Shown in pieces: positions 6,470 through 13,271 of a DNA stretch of 17,721 bases. Origin of the DNA: JBGTKH01 sp041744735. Lineage in GTDB: Bacteria; Planctomycetota; Planctomycetia; Pirellulales; Pirellulaceae. The DNA lies in assembly GCA_041744735.1 (NCBI GenBank), contig JBGTKH010000406.1, forward strand, positions 1 through 17,721. Direction: 5' to 3'. The notes below the pieces were generated by a model that was given only the letters and a program-made list of their open reading frames with translations, had not been told where the DNA came from and searched no databases. The position numbers and the translations under genes were made by a program. Numbering within the stretch: position 1 is the first letter of the stretch; every line of letters begins with the position of its first letter.

Positions 6470-8082
6470 GGTGTTTTCCTTTGCACGTCGAGGCCGCTGC
6501 CGCGCAGCAGCGATTCCAGTTCCGCGTAACGGCCGTCGGCGCCGGGGGCCACGTCGACGCTGAGCACCGGCTTCCAATACGAACGCGGCCCGGCGATGCC
6601 CCACGATTCCATGCGTTTCCAGATCGTCGAGACGAACTGATCGATCTCGCCGCGCATCGGGCCGGTCAGCGTGACGACCATTGGATATTCGGATGTGCCG
6701 CGCTCGGGCATCAGCACCAGGCGGTCCGGATAGCAGGCGACCGAAATCGGGCGTGTGAAGCCCGTGGAGGTGGGCGTGGCGTTGGGCAGCGCCCAATTCG
6801 AACCGCGCGAGCGTGACAGACTTTCCGCGCCGCCACCGGCGTTAGCGCCCGCGACGCTCGACGAACCACCGGGCTGCCCGTTAGCTCGGTTGATTTCTGC
6901 GCCGGTTGGTGTACTCGACGAGCCGTTGCCTTCGGACTGTCGTTGCTGCGGGTCGCCTGAAACAGCTTGATCGCCGGGCCGGACACGATTGGCTCGTGCG
7001 TTGTCGCCCGTGCTGCCCATCGTCGAAGGTTCGCCGTTGCCGGAGCCAAAGCCACCCTCGCCGCCGCCGATTCCCGAGCCGCTGCCGCTGGAGCCTCCTT
7101 GGGAAACAAAACCGCCGCGGCGGTCGGTGGCCACGAAACCCACGGGCTCGTCACCGCGGAACCGGCTCGGTTGTGCGGCGGCCAGAATCTCTTGACGGCG
7201 ACGCGCGAGCCGCACGGTTTCTTCCAGTTCGCGGGCCAGTTCTGGATCGGGCGGCGGATATTCGATTTTCATGTCGGAGTCGATCAGTTCGTAGCCGAAC
7301 TCATCTTCCCACGATTTCATGGCGGCTCGCGACATGGCGAAGCTGACTGCGCCTTCCGGACGGACCAGCAGCAGCGGGTAGGGTTCGCTGCCTGGGGCAA
7401 TCGCGCCAATGCGAGCGAGATATTCGCGCGTGGCCAGCAGAGCCGCGTCGAGCGGGTTACCGGGGACGAGCGGGCCGCTGAAGTCACCGGCTGCCAGTTC
7501 GACTCCTTCGGGCTGCAAGATCACTGCTTCGCCTGTGCATTCAATATAGATCGGGCGGCGGCGAGTGCCGTTGGGGCCGTCGTAGGGAACGACGGCATAC
7601 GAGCGCGGGCGGCTGGCGGCTTTCTTCTGCGCTTCGTCAAGCTCCTGACGCGCGCGGTCGATGGCCAGCCGCAGTTGGTCGAGCTCGGTACGAGCCGCGG
7701 CCTCATCGTTTTGCTGGCCGAGCCGCTGAAGTTCGTCAACCTGCGCAACCAGTTGCTTCCAGCGGTCCTGAAGACGGCGGATGTGATCTTCAAGGTGACT
7801 GAGTTCCAGCCGCTGGTTCGATAGTTTTTCAGTGAGTTCGGTGCGTTGCGTTTCGAGCACTTCACGGCGCCAATCGTAGTCGGCAAGTTGCTGGCGCAAT
7901 TCCGTGTCGTCGTTCGGCTGCGCGGCGGCCTCGTCGTCTTCGATTGAACTGGCCAGCACGTGCGCCTGCTGGACCATCAGCACCAACAATACGATCAGCG
8001 CTCCCATCGTGCAGATCAGCACGGCGAGAAACGGGAACAGCGAAACGCTGGCGGCAGTTTTGCGAGGAGACGCGCGTCTCAT
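6466..8082 (-). CDS. Single-pass coiled-coil protein, ExbD/MotB-like partner lacking the aspartate
   Basis: 538 residues from ATG 8082, with GAGGA four bases upstream. The N-terminal helix (residues 15-37, starting SLFPFLAVLICTMGALIVLL) aligns by eye with the ExbD helix (PFIDV...), but Ala20 stands where the Asp would be. Then come a long coiled coil (about 60-155), a first alpha/beta domain (about 160-280, with PIYIECTGEAVILQP at 177-191 and LLLVRPEGAVSF at 237-248), a low-complexity Gly/Ser/Asn linker (about 325-440) and a second alpha/beta domain (444-538, with PISVACYPDRLVLMP and VLSVDVAPGADGRY). The two domains share the same strand pattern and look like diverged copies. It overlaps the next gene by 4 nt. 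Probably the second B-type subunit of a stator-like complex. The family is not recognised by name. Confidence 0.68.
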   Translation of the reverse strand: MRRASPRKTAASVSLFPFLAVLICTMGALIVLLVLMVQQAHVLASSIEDDEAAAQPNDDTELRQQLADYDWRREVLETQRTELTEKLSNQRLELSHLEDHIRRLQDRWKQLVAQVDELQRLGQQNDEAAARTELDQLRLAIDRARQELDEAQKKAASRPRSYAVVPYDGPNGTRRRPIYIECTGEAVILQPEGVELAAGDFSGPLVPGNPLDAALLATREYLARIGAIAPGSEPYPLLLVRPEGAVSFAMSRAAMKSWEDEFGYELIDSDMKIEYPPPDPELARELEETVRLARRRQEILAAAQPSRFRGDEPVGFVATDRRGGFVSQGGSSGSGSGIGGGEGGFGSGNGEPSTMGSTGDNARANRVRPGDQAVSGDPQQRQSEGNGSSSTPTGAEINRANGQPGGSSSVAGANAGGGAESLSRSRGSNWALPNATPTSTGFTRPISVACYPDRLVLMPERGTSEYPMVVTLTGPMRGEIDQFVSTIWKRMESWGIAGPRSYWKPVLSVDVAPGADGRYAELESLLRGSGLDVQRKTP

Positions 8083-8099
8083 GGGTCCTCTTGGTCGTA

Positions 8100-8120
8100 G
8101 GCCGGATTGCCAATCCGGCC
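8100..8120. repeat. Perfect palindrome, 10-bp arms, between stator genes
   Basis: GGCCGGATTG (8100-8109) and its exact complement CAATCCGGCC (8111-8120) are separated by one base. It lies 18 nt upstream of the ATG at 8082, within the region that also carries the 48-bp repeats. It looks like a REP-type extragenic palindrome. Confidence 0.8.
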
Positions 8121-8143
8121 AATTCGTTAGTTGCGAAGGTACC

Positions 8144-8191
8144 GCGTTAGGTTTGGGAGTGACTGCTCCCGCCGGCTTTCGCCGGGGGCTT
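8144..8191. repeat. 48-bp direct repeat, copy 1 (REP-like, two nested stem-loops)
   Basis: 47 of 48 bases match copy 2 at 8215-8262; the difference is T8164 versus G8235. Inside are CCGGC-TTTC-GCCGG (8172-8185), which reads as a GAAA-capped stem in the minus-strand transcript and extends by CCC/GGG around a bulged G, and a second stem GGGAG/CTCCC (8155-8159/8166-8170). The two stems share bases 8168-8170 in their extended forms, so they partly compete. Confidence 0.9.
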
Positions 8192-8214
8192 CCATGTTCA
8201 ACTGCTATCTGTTT

Positions 8215-8262
8215 GCGTTAGGTTTGGGAGTGACGGCTCCCGCCGGCTTTCGCCGGGGGCTT
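8215..8262. repeat. 48-bp direct repeat, copy 2
   Basis: Second copy of the element at 8144-8191, offset by 71 nt, with the same GAAA-capped hairpin (8243-8256) on the minus strand. It starts 28 nt after the stop codon of the MotA/ExbB-like gene in the transcribed direction, so it would sit at the 3' side of that message. Confidence 0.9.
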
Positions 8263-8290
8263 TTGAACGGTGAGACGTGCGGCACAGCTT

Positions 8291-9625
8291 CTAGGCGGCG
8301 CGGGTTTTGGTGGAGTGCGTTAGGTCCACGTGCCGCGCGTCGTCGGGTGATTTGCCGAGCCGCGTGTTCAGCAGGTGAATCGCGGCCGAGAGGCTCATCA
8401 CCGTGTCTTCAAAGTTTTTCGAGCCGGCCAGTGCTCTCAGATTGGCGTTCAACGTTTCTTCTAGTTTCATCACATCGCCGGTGGCTTCGAGCACGCGGGA
8501 CAGCACTTCGCCTTGCTTAACCATCTCCTTCTGCTGATCACGAAGTAGCCGAGCGTTTTCTGACAGCGCCACTTGCCATTGCTCCCACCGCTGCCGCAGG
8601 TTTTCGATGGCGACGTGTTCGGTTTCGGCTAGTCGCGCGGCGTGTTTCTGTAACGATTCATCGAGCGCTGTGGTCAGCGTCGTTTGCATCTGTTGGCTCG
8701 ATGCGCCAACCAGTTGGCTCCACTGTTGATGCGCGGCGTCGATCGTGGTGTGCCACAATTCCGCTTGGCGTTCGACCAGTTGCTCCGTGGCCTTCACCAC
8801 CGAGCGGCTCATGCGTTCGACCGACGCCACGTGCGGATCAGAGGCCGTACCCAGCGATTGAAAGCGGCCGACCATTTCTTCGTTGGTTCGCGCGTCGACG
8901 ATCGACAGCAATTGAGTCTCGATGCGGTCGATGATGAACTGTACGAACATCAAAATGATTGACAGCGACAGAGCCAAAGCTGTGGTGTCGAACGCCACAT
9001 ACAAACCGGCCAACAGTCCCTGCATGGCGCGGTCGATGGCGGTGGCCAATTCCGCGGGATTCAAATCGCCCAGGGCTTGCGTGATGCCGATCACCGTGCC
9101 CAAAAACCCGAGCATCGGAGTGGCCCAGATGATGATCCGCACCAGCGCGTAGCTCTCTTGTTGTCGCGAGATGTCCAGATCCGACAGGTATTTCAGTTCG
9201 TCGTCCAGCCCCTCGGCGGAGCCCTTGCGTTCGATCTGTTCCAGCGCGTCTCGCAGGCGGCGGCCAAGGTACGAGTTGCGTGCTGAGGTGGACAGTTGCT
9301 CCAGGCGGTCGAGCAGAGCGCCGCAATCTTCGACGCGGTTTCCCTCGGCGGGCTGCTCGTCTAACTCGACTTTGGCAAACGCGATGTACTGCCCCAGCAG
9401 GTTCATCAACTTCAATCCCAAAGCCGCCAAGCCGACGAAAAACATGCCGGTGGCCACGAACGACACCGGATGGCCGGCGAAGTAGCGGTGCATCAGCGGT
9501 GTGTTCAGCGGTCCGTAGAAAACGAGCAGATAGAGGACCGCGGCGGCCCACGATCCCAGAATCAACGGCCAACCCAAGCTTCCCAGGATGGCCAGAATCG
9601 AGTTCTTTCCGCTTTGCTTGGACAC
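8291..9625 (-). CDS. MotA/TolQ/ExbB-family proton-channel subunit with long C-terminal coiled-coil tail
   Basis: 444 residues from GTG 9625, with AAAGGA (9638-9633) seven nt upstream. It is predicted to form the ion-conducting ring of a proton- or sodium-driven stator in the inner membrane. Helices lie at about 18-38, 54-77, 163-185 and 208-232. The third helix carries the family signature with Pro170 and GFLGTVIGI (173-181), and the fourth has paired Thr214/Thr215. After the last helix comes a ~210-residue cytoplasmic, largely helical tail, much longer than in ExbB or TolQ and more like the tailed MotA-type proteins (for example ZorA). It is first in a minus-strand series with two single-pass coiled-coil partners, 208 nt downstream behind repeat elements. 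No TonB, TolA or flagellar gene is nearby, so the load that it drives is unknown. Confidence 0.88.
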   Translation of the reverse strand: MSKQSGKNSILAILGSLGWPLILGSWAAAVLYLLVFYGPLNTPLMHRYFAGHPVSFVATGMFFVGLAALGLKLMNLLGQYIAFAKVELDEQPAEGNRVEDCGALLDRLEQLSTSARNSYLGRRLRDALEQIERKGSAEGLDDELKYLSDLDISRQQESYALVRIIIWATPMLGFLGTVIGITQALGDLNPAELATAIDRAMQGLLAGLYVAFDTTALALSLSIILMFVQFIIDRIETQLLSIVDARTNEEMVGRFQSLGTASDPHVASVERMSRSVVKATEQLVERQAELWHTTIDAAHQQWSQLVGASSQQMQTTLTTALDESLQKHAARLAETEHVAIENLRQRWEQWQVALSENARLLRDQQKEMVKQGEVLSRVLEATGDVMKLEETLNANLRALAGSKNFEDTVMSLSAAIHLLNTRLGKSPDDARHVDLTHSTKTRAA

Positions 9626-9642
9626 GGTGATTTCCTTTCAAC

Positions 9643-9705
9643 GTGAGCCGACGGCGCTAGCCGCGGGCACTTCGCGAAAAGCCGACGCTAGCGAGTTCGG
9701 CTCAC
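9643..9705. repeat. Two-tier inverted repeat upstream of the MotA/ExbB-like gene
   Basis: GTGAGCCGA (9643-9651) pairs with TCGGCTCAC (9697-9705), and inside it CGCTAGC (9655-9661) pairs with GCTAGCG (9687-9693), with a 3 x 3 internal loop between. A TTCGCGAA palindrome (9671-9678) sits in the apical part. It ends five nt before the Shine-Dalgarno of the GTG 9625 gene. Either a dispersed palindromic element or a 5'-UTR structure. The rest of the 380-nt gap (9706-9973) shows no gene. Confidence 0.7.
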
Positions 9706-9973
9706 TCCAACATTAAATCTTCACAAAGAACTAGCCGCGCAACGTGAACGACGAGGGCGCGGGCTTTCATACAGCCCTCAAAATCGGCGTAACCGGTACA
9801 GTTTGATAAATCTTTATTGGCGGTTCGCGGGGGAATCGTTACGACCGCTACAATCGGCAAAGTTTGCCAAAGTTCATGCGCAGCGCGTGCCGATACTTCT
9901 CTGCGTTAGGAATTTCCAGAAGGGCTTACTCGCTGTCGTCCAGCGATCGGTGAATTCCCAGGGGGGGACGAAA

Positions 9974-10015
9974 GTCCGGTGCCGGTCCGTCGCGGGCCGC
10001 CCGGACTATTTTTTT
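9974..10015. terminator. Strong hairpin at the end of queD; bidirectional terminator
   Basis: GTCCGG (9974-9979) pairs with CCGGAC (10001-10006), and an inner stem CGGTCC/GGGCCG (9983-9988/9994-9999, one G-T pair) sits on a 5-nt loop. Read on the + strand it is followed by TA and seven Ts (10009-10015), a textbook intrinsic terminator. Read on the minus strand it starts within the queD TAG stop, has the A-run upstream and only three Ts after. It most likely ends queCD transcripts and blocks + strand readthrough into them. Confidence 0.65.
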
Positions 10016-10416
10016 GCGCGGTGGTACGTCGCGAAGCAGTTGGGCGTTTCCCACAAGCGGACTTCGACCACGGGAAATCCGTGATCGGCCGTGAAGTCGT
10101 AGATCAGCTTCGCGAGATTCTCCGCTGTGGGATTGGTGTCGATCAGGTACATCGGCTCGCCCATCTGGCGCAGCACCGGCACAACTGGATCGTCCCGGTG
10201 CAGGATCATGCGGTGATCCAGATTGTCGTCGATCCAACTGCTGACGACGTTCTTGATGTCAGAAAAGTCCAGCACCATGCCGCGGTCGTCCAGATCGGCG
10301 GCTTCGATGGCAATGACAGCACACCCGTTGTGCCCGTGCAAATACCGGCACTTTCCCTCGTAATTCAGCAACCGGTGTCCGTAGCAGAAATTGATTTCGC
10401 GAGTGACGCGGAACAT
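10006..10416 (-). CDS. queD: 6-carboxy-tetrahydropterin synthase (QueD / PTPS family)
   Basis: 136 residues. It converts 7,8-dihydroneopterin triphosphate to 6-carboxy-5,6,7,8-tetrahydropterin, an early step toward preQ0 and queuosine. The zinc-binding histidines are visible: His14 in CYGHRL, and His27 and His29 in LHGHNG. Cys23 sits four residues before His27, as does the catalytic Cys of the family. The C-terminal VRLWETPNCFATY matches the conserved Glu-containing strand of PTPS/QueD proteins. Length is normal. ATG 10416 has GAGG about six nt upstream. It follows queC by 30 nt on the same strand, which supports QueD over the eukaryote-type PTPS function. The stop codon overlaps the terminator hairpin. 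Confidence 0.92.
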   Translation of the reverse strand: MFRVTREINFCYGHRLLNYEGKCRYLHGHNGCAVIAIEAADLDDRGMVLDFSDIKNVVSSWIDDNLDHRMILHRDDPVVPVLRQMGEPMYLIDTNPTAENLAKLIYDFTADHGFPVVEVRLWETPNCFATYHRAKK

Positions 10417-10446
10417 GGTGGCCTCAATATCTCTTGTAGCTGAACT

Positions 10447-11139
10447 CTATCTCGTGCGACCGTTGTGCGGGATAGTGGCATAGCGAGTCGTGTCCTCACG
10501 CCCAACGGCGCGGAATGCGGCTTGACGTTCGGCGCACTTGTTGCAACCGCCGCAGTGCAGGCCGGCTTGCGGCGAAATGCACGAAAACGTCAATTCCAGC
10601 GGATAGCGCTGTCCGAGCTGCATCACCTGCCGCTTGTTCATGCCGGCAAAGGGACGGATAAGGCGCAGCGGTCGCTGGCCGCCACGATTTAACGTCAATT
10701 CGAGACTGTCGAAAAACTCCGTGCTCGCATCGGCGAACGGGCTGGTGCCCAACGGCGCAAGCGCCAGTTGCTCGATCCCGTGCAATTGGCACCAAACCGC
10801 CGTTTTCACAATCAACAGCGCGTTGCGGCCGGGAAGAAAAACGGCCTCGTCCGGCGAACTTGCGTCTGGCGGGTTGCGGCCGGTGATGCTCCAGTGGTCA
10901 CGGTACAGGTCGGCGACCGGCAGCTCAAGCGTTACCAGGTCCCGCAAATTGGGCGACGACAATGCTCGCAAGAACCTGCTGACCGATTCCAGCTCGTTCA
11001 ATTCCCAAACCAATTGCGAGCGGATGTAAAACGGCTGAATCTCGTGGCCGCTGTCGAGCAAATGGGCCGCCAAAATCGCGCTGTCCAGACCGCCGCTCAA
11101 TAAAACACCAATGGTTTCCGCGCGGTTTGAACGAATCAT
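10447..11139 (-). CDS. queC: 7-cyano-7-deazaguanine synthase-like protein (QueC / ExsB family)
   Basis: 230 residues from ATG 11139; a TTG at 11157 would add six residues, and neither start has a strong Shine-Dalgarno. It is predicted to turn 7-carboxy-7-deazaguanine into preQ0 with ATP and ammonia. The N-terminal PP-loop SGGLDS (15-20) binds ATP, and the C-terminal zinc site is complete (Cys187, 196, 199 and 202 in a C-x8-C-x2-C-x2-C arrangement). The middle is divergent: where well-known QueC proteins have a GYPDCRPEF-like segment, this one reads SPFADASTEFFDSLE. The pairing with queD supports the role; queE and queF are not in the window. The end product could feed tRNA queuosine or a deazaguanine DNA modification, which cannot be judged here. 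Confidence 0.85.
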   Translation of the reverse strand: MIRSNRAETIGVLLSGGLDSAILAAHLLDSGHEIQPFYIRSQLVWELNELESVSRFLRALSSPNLRDLVTLELPVADLYRDHWSITGRNPPDASSPDEAVFLPGRNALLIVKTAVWCQLHGIEQLALAPLGTSPFADASTEFFDSLELTLNRGGQRPLRLIRPFAGMNKRQVMQLGQRYPLELTFSCISPQAGLHCGGCNKCAERQAAFRAVGREDTTRYATIPHNGRTR

Positions 11140-11480
11140 GGGAGCAAGGAGAAGCAAGAACTCGTGGAGTAATCAACTTGTGGAATGATCGTGGCGACGC
11201 AGTCGGTGAGTCCCAATGGTCGGGCTTTTGCATTGTAGAGCGGTGGCATTGCAGCGGCGAGGGGTAACGCCGCGCGGCCCGAACACGGCGCAACCGCTTG
11301 CTGAAGCTGACCTTGTTCGGCCTACTGGTGACGATTAAACTCCCCCGCCTTTCGATGCGGGCGGATTTTCGGCACTTATTTTGGCCCGCGGGCCGTCTTA
11401 GACTTGAATCGGAAATCTGGGCTTTTAGAATGGTTCTAAGAGTCCCGATTTCCGCAGCCACGTAATGAGTTAGGTGAATC
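11140..11480. other. Divergent intergenic region between queC and the HTH operon
   Basis: This 341-nt stretch must hold the promoters of both directions, but I see no clean -35/-10 pair. Visible structure is a perfect 12-bp palindrome GGCCCGCGGGCC (11383-11394), a GC-rich stem CCCGC/GCGGG (11344-11348/11357-11361), and the long hairpin listed separately. No ORF here looks real and no known riboswitch was recognised. Confidence 0.5.
11410..11454 (+). promoter_or_regulatory. 45-nt near-perfect stem-loop upstream of the HTH operon
   Basis: CGGAAATC (11410-11417) pairs with GATTTCCG (11447-11454), GGG (11419-11421) with CCC (11444-11446), and CTTTTAGAA (11422-11430) with TTCTAAGAG (11434-11442, one G-T pair). 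The loop is TGG, with single T bulges at 11418 and 11443. That is 20 pairs in 45 nt, ending 26 nt before ATG 11481. No T-run follows it. It could be an operator-like palindrome, an mRNA leader structure or a dispersed element. Confidence 0.7.
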
Positions 11481-11834
11481 ATGCGAGTTGCGGTGTTGGG
11501 TTTCGTGGTTCTAGCAGTTCTGGTGATCGCGATTGCGGGGGCGTGTTTCCAACGTGCTCCGGTCTATGCTCAGCCGCCGGCGAACCCGCGTGCCGAGCGA
11601 TTTCCGCCATCCGAACAGTTGATCGCCGTAGCCGTGGATGCAGCGGAAGGCCGGCAACATGTGGTGCTGGTCGACCCGAAGTCGCGAGTGATGAGCGTGT
11701 ATCACGTCGATGCCACAACGGGCGCGATCACGCTGAAGAGCGTTCGCAATGTTCACTGGGACTTGCTGATGGAGGAGTTTAACGGCGGCCACCCGTCGCC
11801 GCGAGAGATTCGATCCCTTTTGGAACAAAGATAA
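11481..11834 (+). CDS. Small membrane-anchored hypothetical protein
   Basis: 117 residues. ATG 11481 follows a TTAGGTG stretch. An N-terminal hydrophobic segment (about 4-23) acts as a signal anchor or signal peptide, then a Pro-rich spacer, then a small globular part (about 45-117). The globular part has a strand-rich stretch AVAVDAAEGRQHVVLVDPK and a repeat-like second half SRVMSVYHVDATTGAITLKS, reminiscent of short beta-propeller-like strand pairs, and it ends in a helix PSPREIRSLLEQR. No catalytic motif is visible. The stop is two nt before the ATG of the HTH protein, so the two are surely cotranscribed and may work together. Family not recognised. Confidence 0.75.
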   Translation: MRVAVLGFVVLAVLVIAIAGACFQRAPVYAQPPANPRAERFPPSEQLIAVAVDAAEGRQHVVLVDPKSRVMSVYHVDATTGAITLKSVRNVHWDLLMEEFNGGHPSPREIRSLLEQR

Positions 11835-11836
11835 TC

Positions 11837-13267
11837 ATGGCCGGCAACCTGCTTGACGCGAATGAGGCCGCCAAACTGCTTGGCGTGACTACGGACGAAC
11901 TAAATGCGATGCGCTCGCGAGGCGAGATCTTTGGCAACCGCACTGGCGCCGATTGGAAATTCAAGATGCAGGAAATCGAGCGCGTGGCGGACGAGCGCGG
12001 TATCGACCTGTCCGGCGGCGGTGCCAAGTCCTCCGATGCGTCTGCGTTCGAGGACGACCTGGATGAATTGATGAGCGTCTCGGAAATTGACGACGCCGTT
12101 GATGTCGGCGCCGAAGGTCCAGACGATGGACTGGATTTCGAATCCATCTTGGTCAGCGAAGAACCGGGCGGCTTGTCGGGAACAGGCGCCTCGAGCACGA
12201 TCATCGGAAAGAACAAGGGTATTGAACCGGGCGGCGACAGCGACATTCAATTGACCGGCGGCATCAGCAGCGACATCAACCTCGCCTCGGACAGCGACGT
12301 GGAACTGGTCGCCGATGCGGGAGGCAGCGACGTTCGTTTAGTGGCCAGCGGCTCGGATGCGATTTCGGTCGGTTCCGATGTCTTCTCCGACAGCGGTGTG
12401 AAAGCCGACACCGGCGGCGATACCGGCAAATCAAAAACAGCGTCCAGCGACCTTTCGCTGGGCGAGGATTCGCTGACGCTGACGTCCGGTGATTCATTGG
12501 CATTGGGCGAAGACGACCTCGTGACGGAATCGGAAGACGCGTCGGTAATCGGCGCGAGCGGCCTCGGCTCGGACGTCATGTCCGAGGACGAAGACGAAGA
12601 CGACGATCTGGTGCTCGGCGGCAGTGCCATCGGCAGCGACTTGGGTTTGTCAGCAGGCGACAGCGGCATCAATCTATCCCCGTCGGACAGCGGACTGTCG
12701 CTGGAAGATGAGCCGTTGGAACTGGGCGGGTCGGCGATCGAATCGTCGCTCGAATTGCCCGAAGACGACGACATCGTTTCTCTAGCCGAAGAAACTGGCG
12801 ATCCGGACGCGGCGACGCAACTGAAGGCCGATGACCAATTCCTGCTGACCGGCACGGACGAGGCCGGCGACGACGAATCGAGCGGTTCTCAAGTCATCGC
12901 GTTGGAAGACTCGGAAGCATTCGACGAAAACGCGAACACGTTGCTGGGTGCGGCTGCTGGCGGGCAGGCATTGGTGGCCGACGAAGCGGACATGTTCGGT
13001 GCGCCGTCCGCCGGTTTTCAGCAAGCGCCGCTTGGCGCAACGGCTCAGCCCATGGCGGCCCCTGGGGCTGCGGCGATGCCGTACGCACCGGAGGTTTCAT
13101 ACTCGATCTGGAATGTACTGGCCCTGTTATTCATCTTCATGTTCCTGAGCGTCACGGCCATCCTGATGATGGATATGATGCGGAACATGTGGGCCTTCGA
13201 CGGGACATCGGCCGCATCGACCGCGCTATTGGACGCGCTGCTGAAAGCGTTCAAGCTCCAACCGTAA
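11837..13267 (+). CDS. HTH (excisionase/MerR-like) protein with acidic Ser/Asp-rich region and C-terminal TM helix
   Basis: 476 residues. The N-terminus (about 4-55, LLDANEAAKLLGVTTDEL then RSRGEIFGNRTGADWKF) matches the helix-turn-helix_17 / excisionase-type DNA-binding fold with its short wing. Residues 56-410 are low complexity and strongly acidic, with recurring SD(I/V)xL units (SDIQL, SDINL, SDVEL, SDVRL) and a repeated LGGSAIxSxLxL block. A single hydrophobic helix lies at about 423-446 (YSIWNVLALLFIFMF onward), followed by a ~30-residue amphipathic tail. There is no enzymatic motif. This is not a mobile-element excisionase, since no integrase or phage gene is near. The HTH fold may instead bind protein or membrane-proximal DNA. 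Gene start ATG 11837 has no strong Shine-Dalgarno and lies two nt after the previous stop, suggesting reinitiation. Confidence 0.82.
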   Translation: MAGNLLDANEAAKLLGVTTDELNAMRSRGEIFGNRTGADWKFKMQEIERVADERGIDLSGGGAKSSDASAFEDDLDELMSVSEIDDAVDVGAEGPDDGLDFESILVSEEPGGLSGTGASSTIIGKNKGIEPGGDSDIQLTGGISSDINLASDSDVELVADAGGSDVRLVASGSDAISVGSDVFSDSGVKADTGGDTGKSKTASSDLSLGEDSLTLTSGDSLALGEDDLVTESEDASVIGASGLGSDVMSEDEDEDDDLVLGGSAIGSDLGLSAGDSGINLSPSDSGLSLEDEPLELGGSAIESSLELPEDDDIVSLAEETGDPDAATQLKADDQFLLTGTDEAGDDESSGSQVIALEDSEAFDENANTLLGAAAGGQALVADEADMFGAPSAGFQQAPLGATAQPMAAPGAAAMPYAPEVSYSIWNVLALLFIFMFLSVTAILMMDMMRNMWAFDGTSAASTALLDALLKAFKLQP

Positions 13268-13271
13268 ACCG

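Noticed and set aside
5399..6529. Long plus-strand open frame opposite the Asp-bearing stator partner
   Set aside because: Antisense shadow of a GC-rich gene. The minus-strand gene has a TM helix, a coiled coil and a coupled start, while this frame has no Shine-Dalgarno or domain.
6470..6796. N-terminal extension of the Asp-bearing stator partner
   Set aside because: Arg/His-rich translation that is a shadow of the upstream gene. GTG 6469 has a Shine-Dalgarno and starts right before the TM helix.
5447..9625. Zorya-type anti-phage system (tailed MotA-like ZorA plus ZorB)
   Set aside because: The tailed channel protein is reminiscent of ZorA, but there is no ZorB with a peptidoglycan-binding OmpA domain and no ZorC/D/E nuclease or helicase nearby; the partners are two coiled-coil proteins instead.
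9971..10006. RNase P-like motif (GAAAGTCCGG)
   Set aside because: Only a ten-base resemblance. None of the other conserved RNase P RNA regions is present and the stretch is explained by the terminator stem.
11140..11480. preQ1 riboswitch in front of queC
   Set aside because: No preQ1-I, II or III consensus was recognised on the minus strand; the visible structures lie far from the queC start.
11837..12010. Phage or ICE excisionase
   Set aside because: The HTH is excisionase-like, but the protein is 476 residues with a TM helix, and no integrase, att repeat or phage gene is near.
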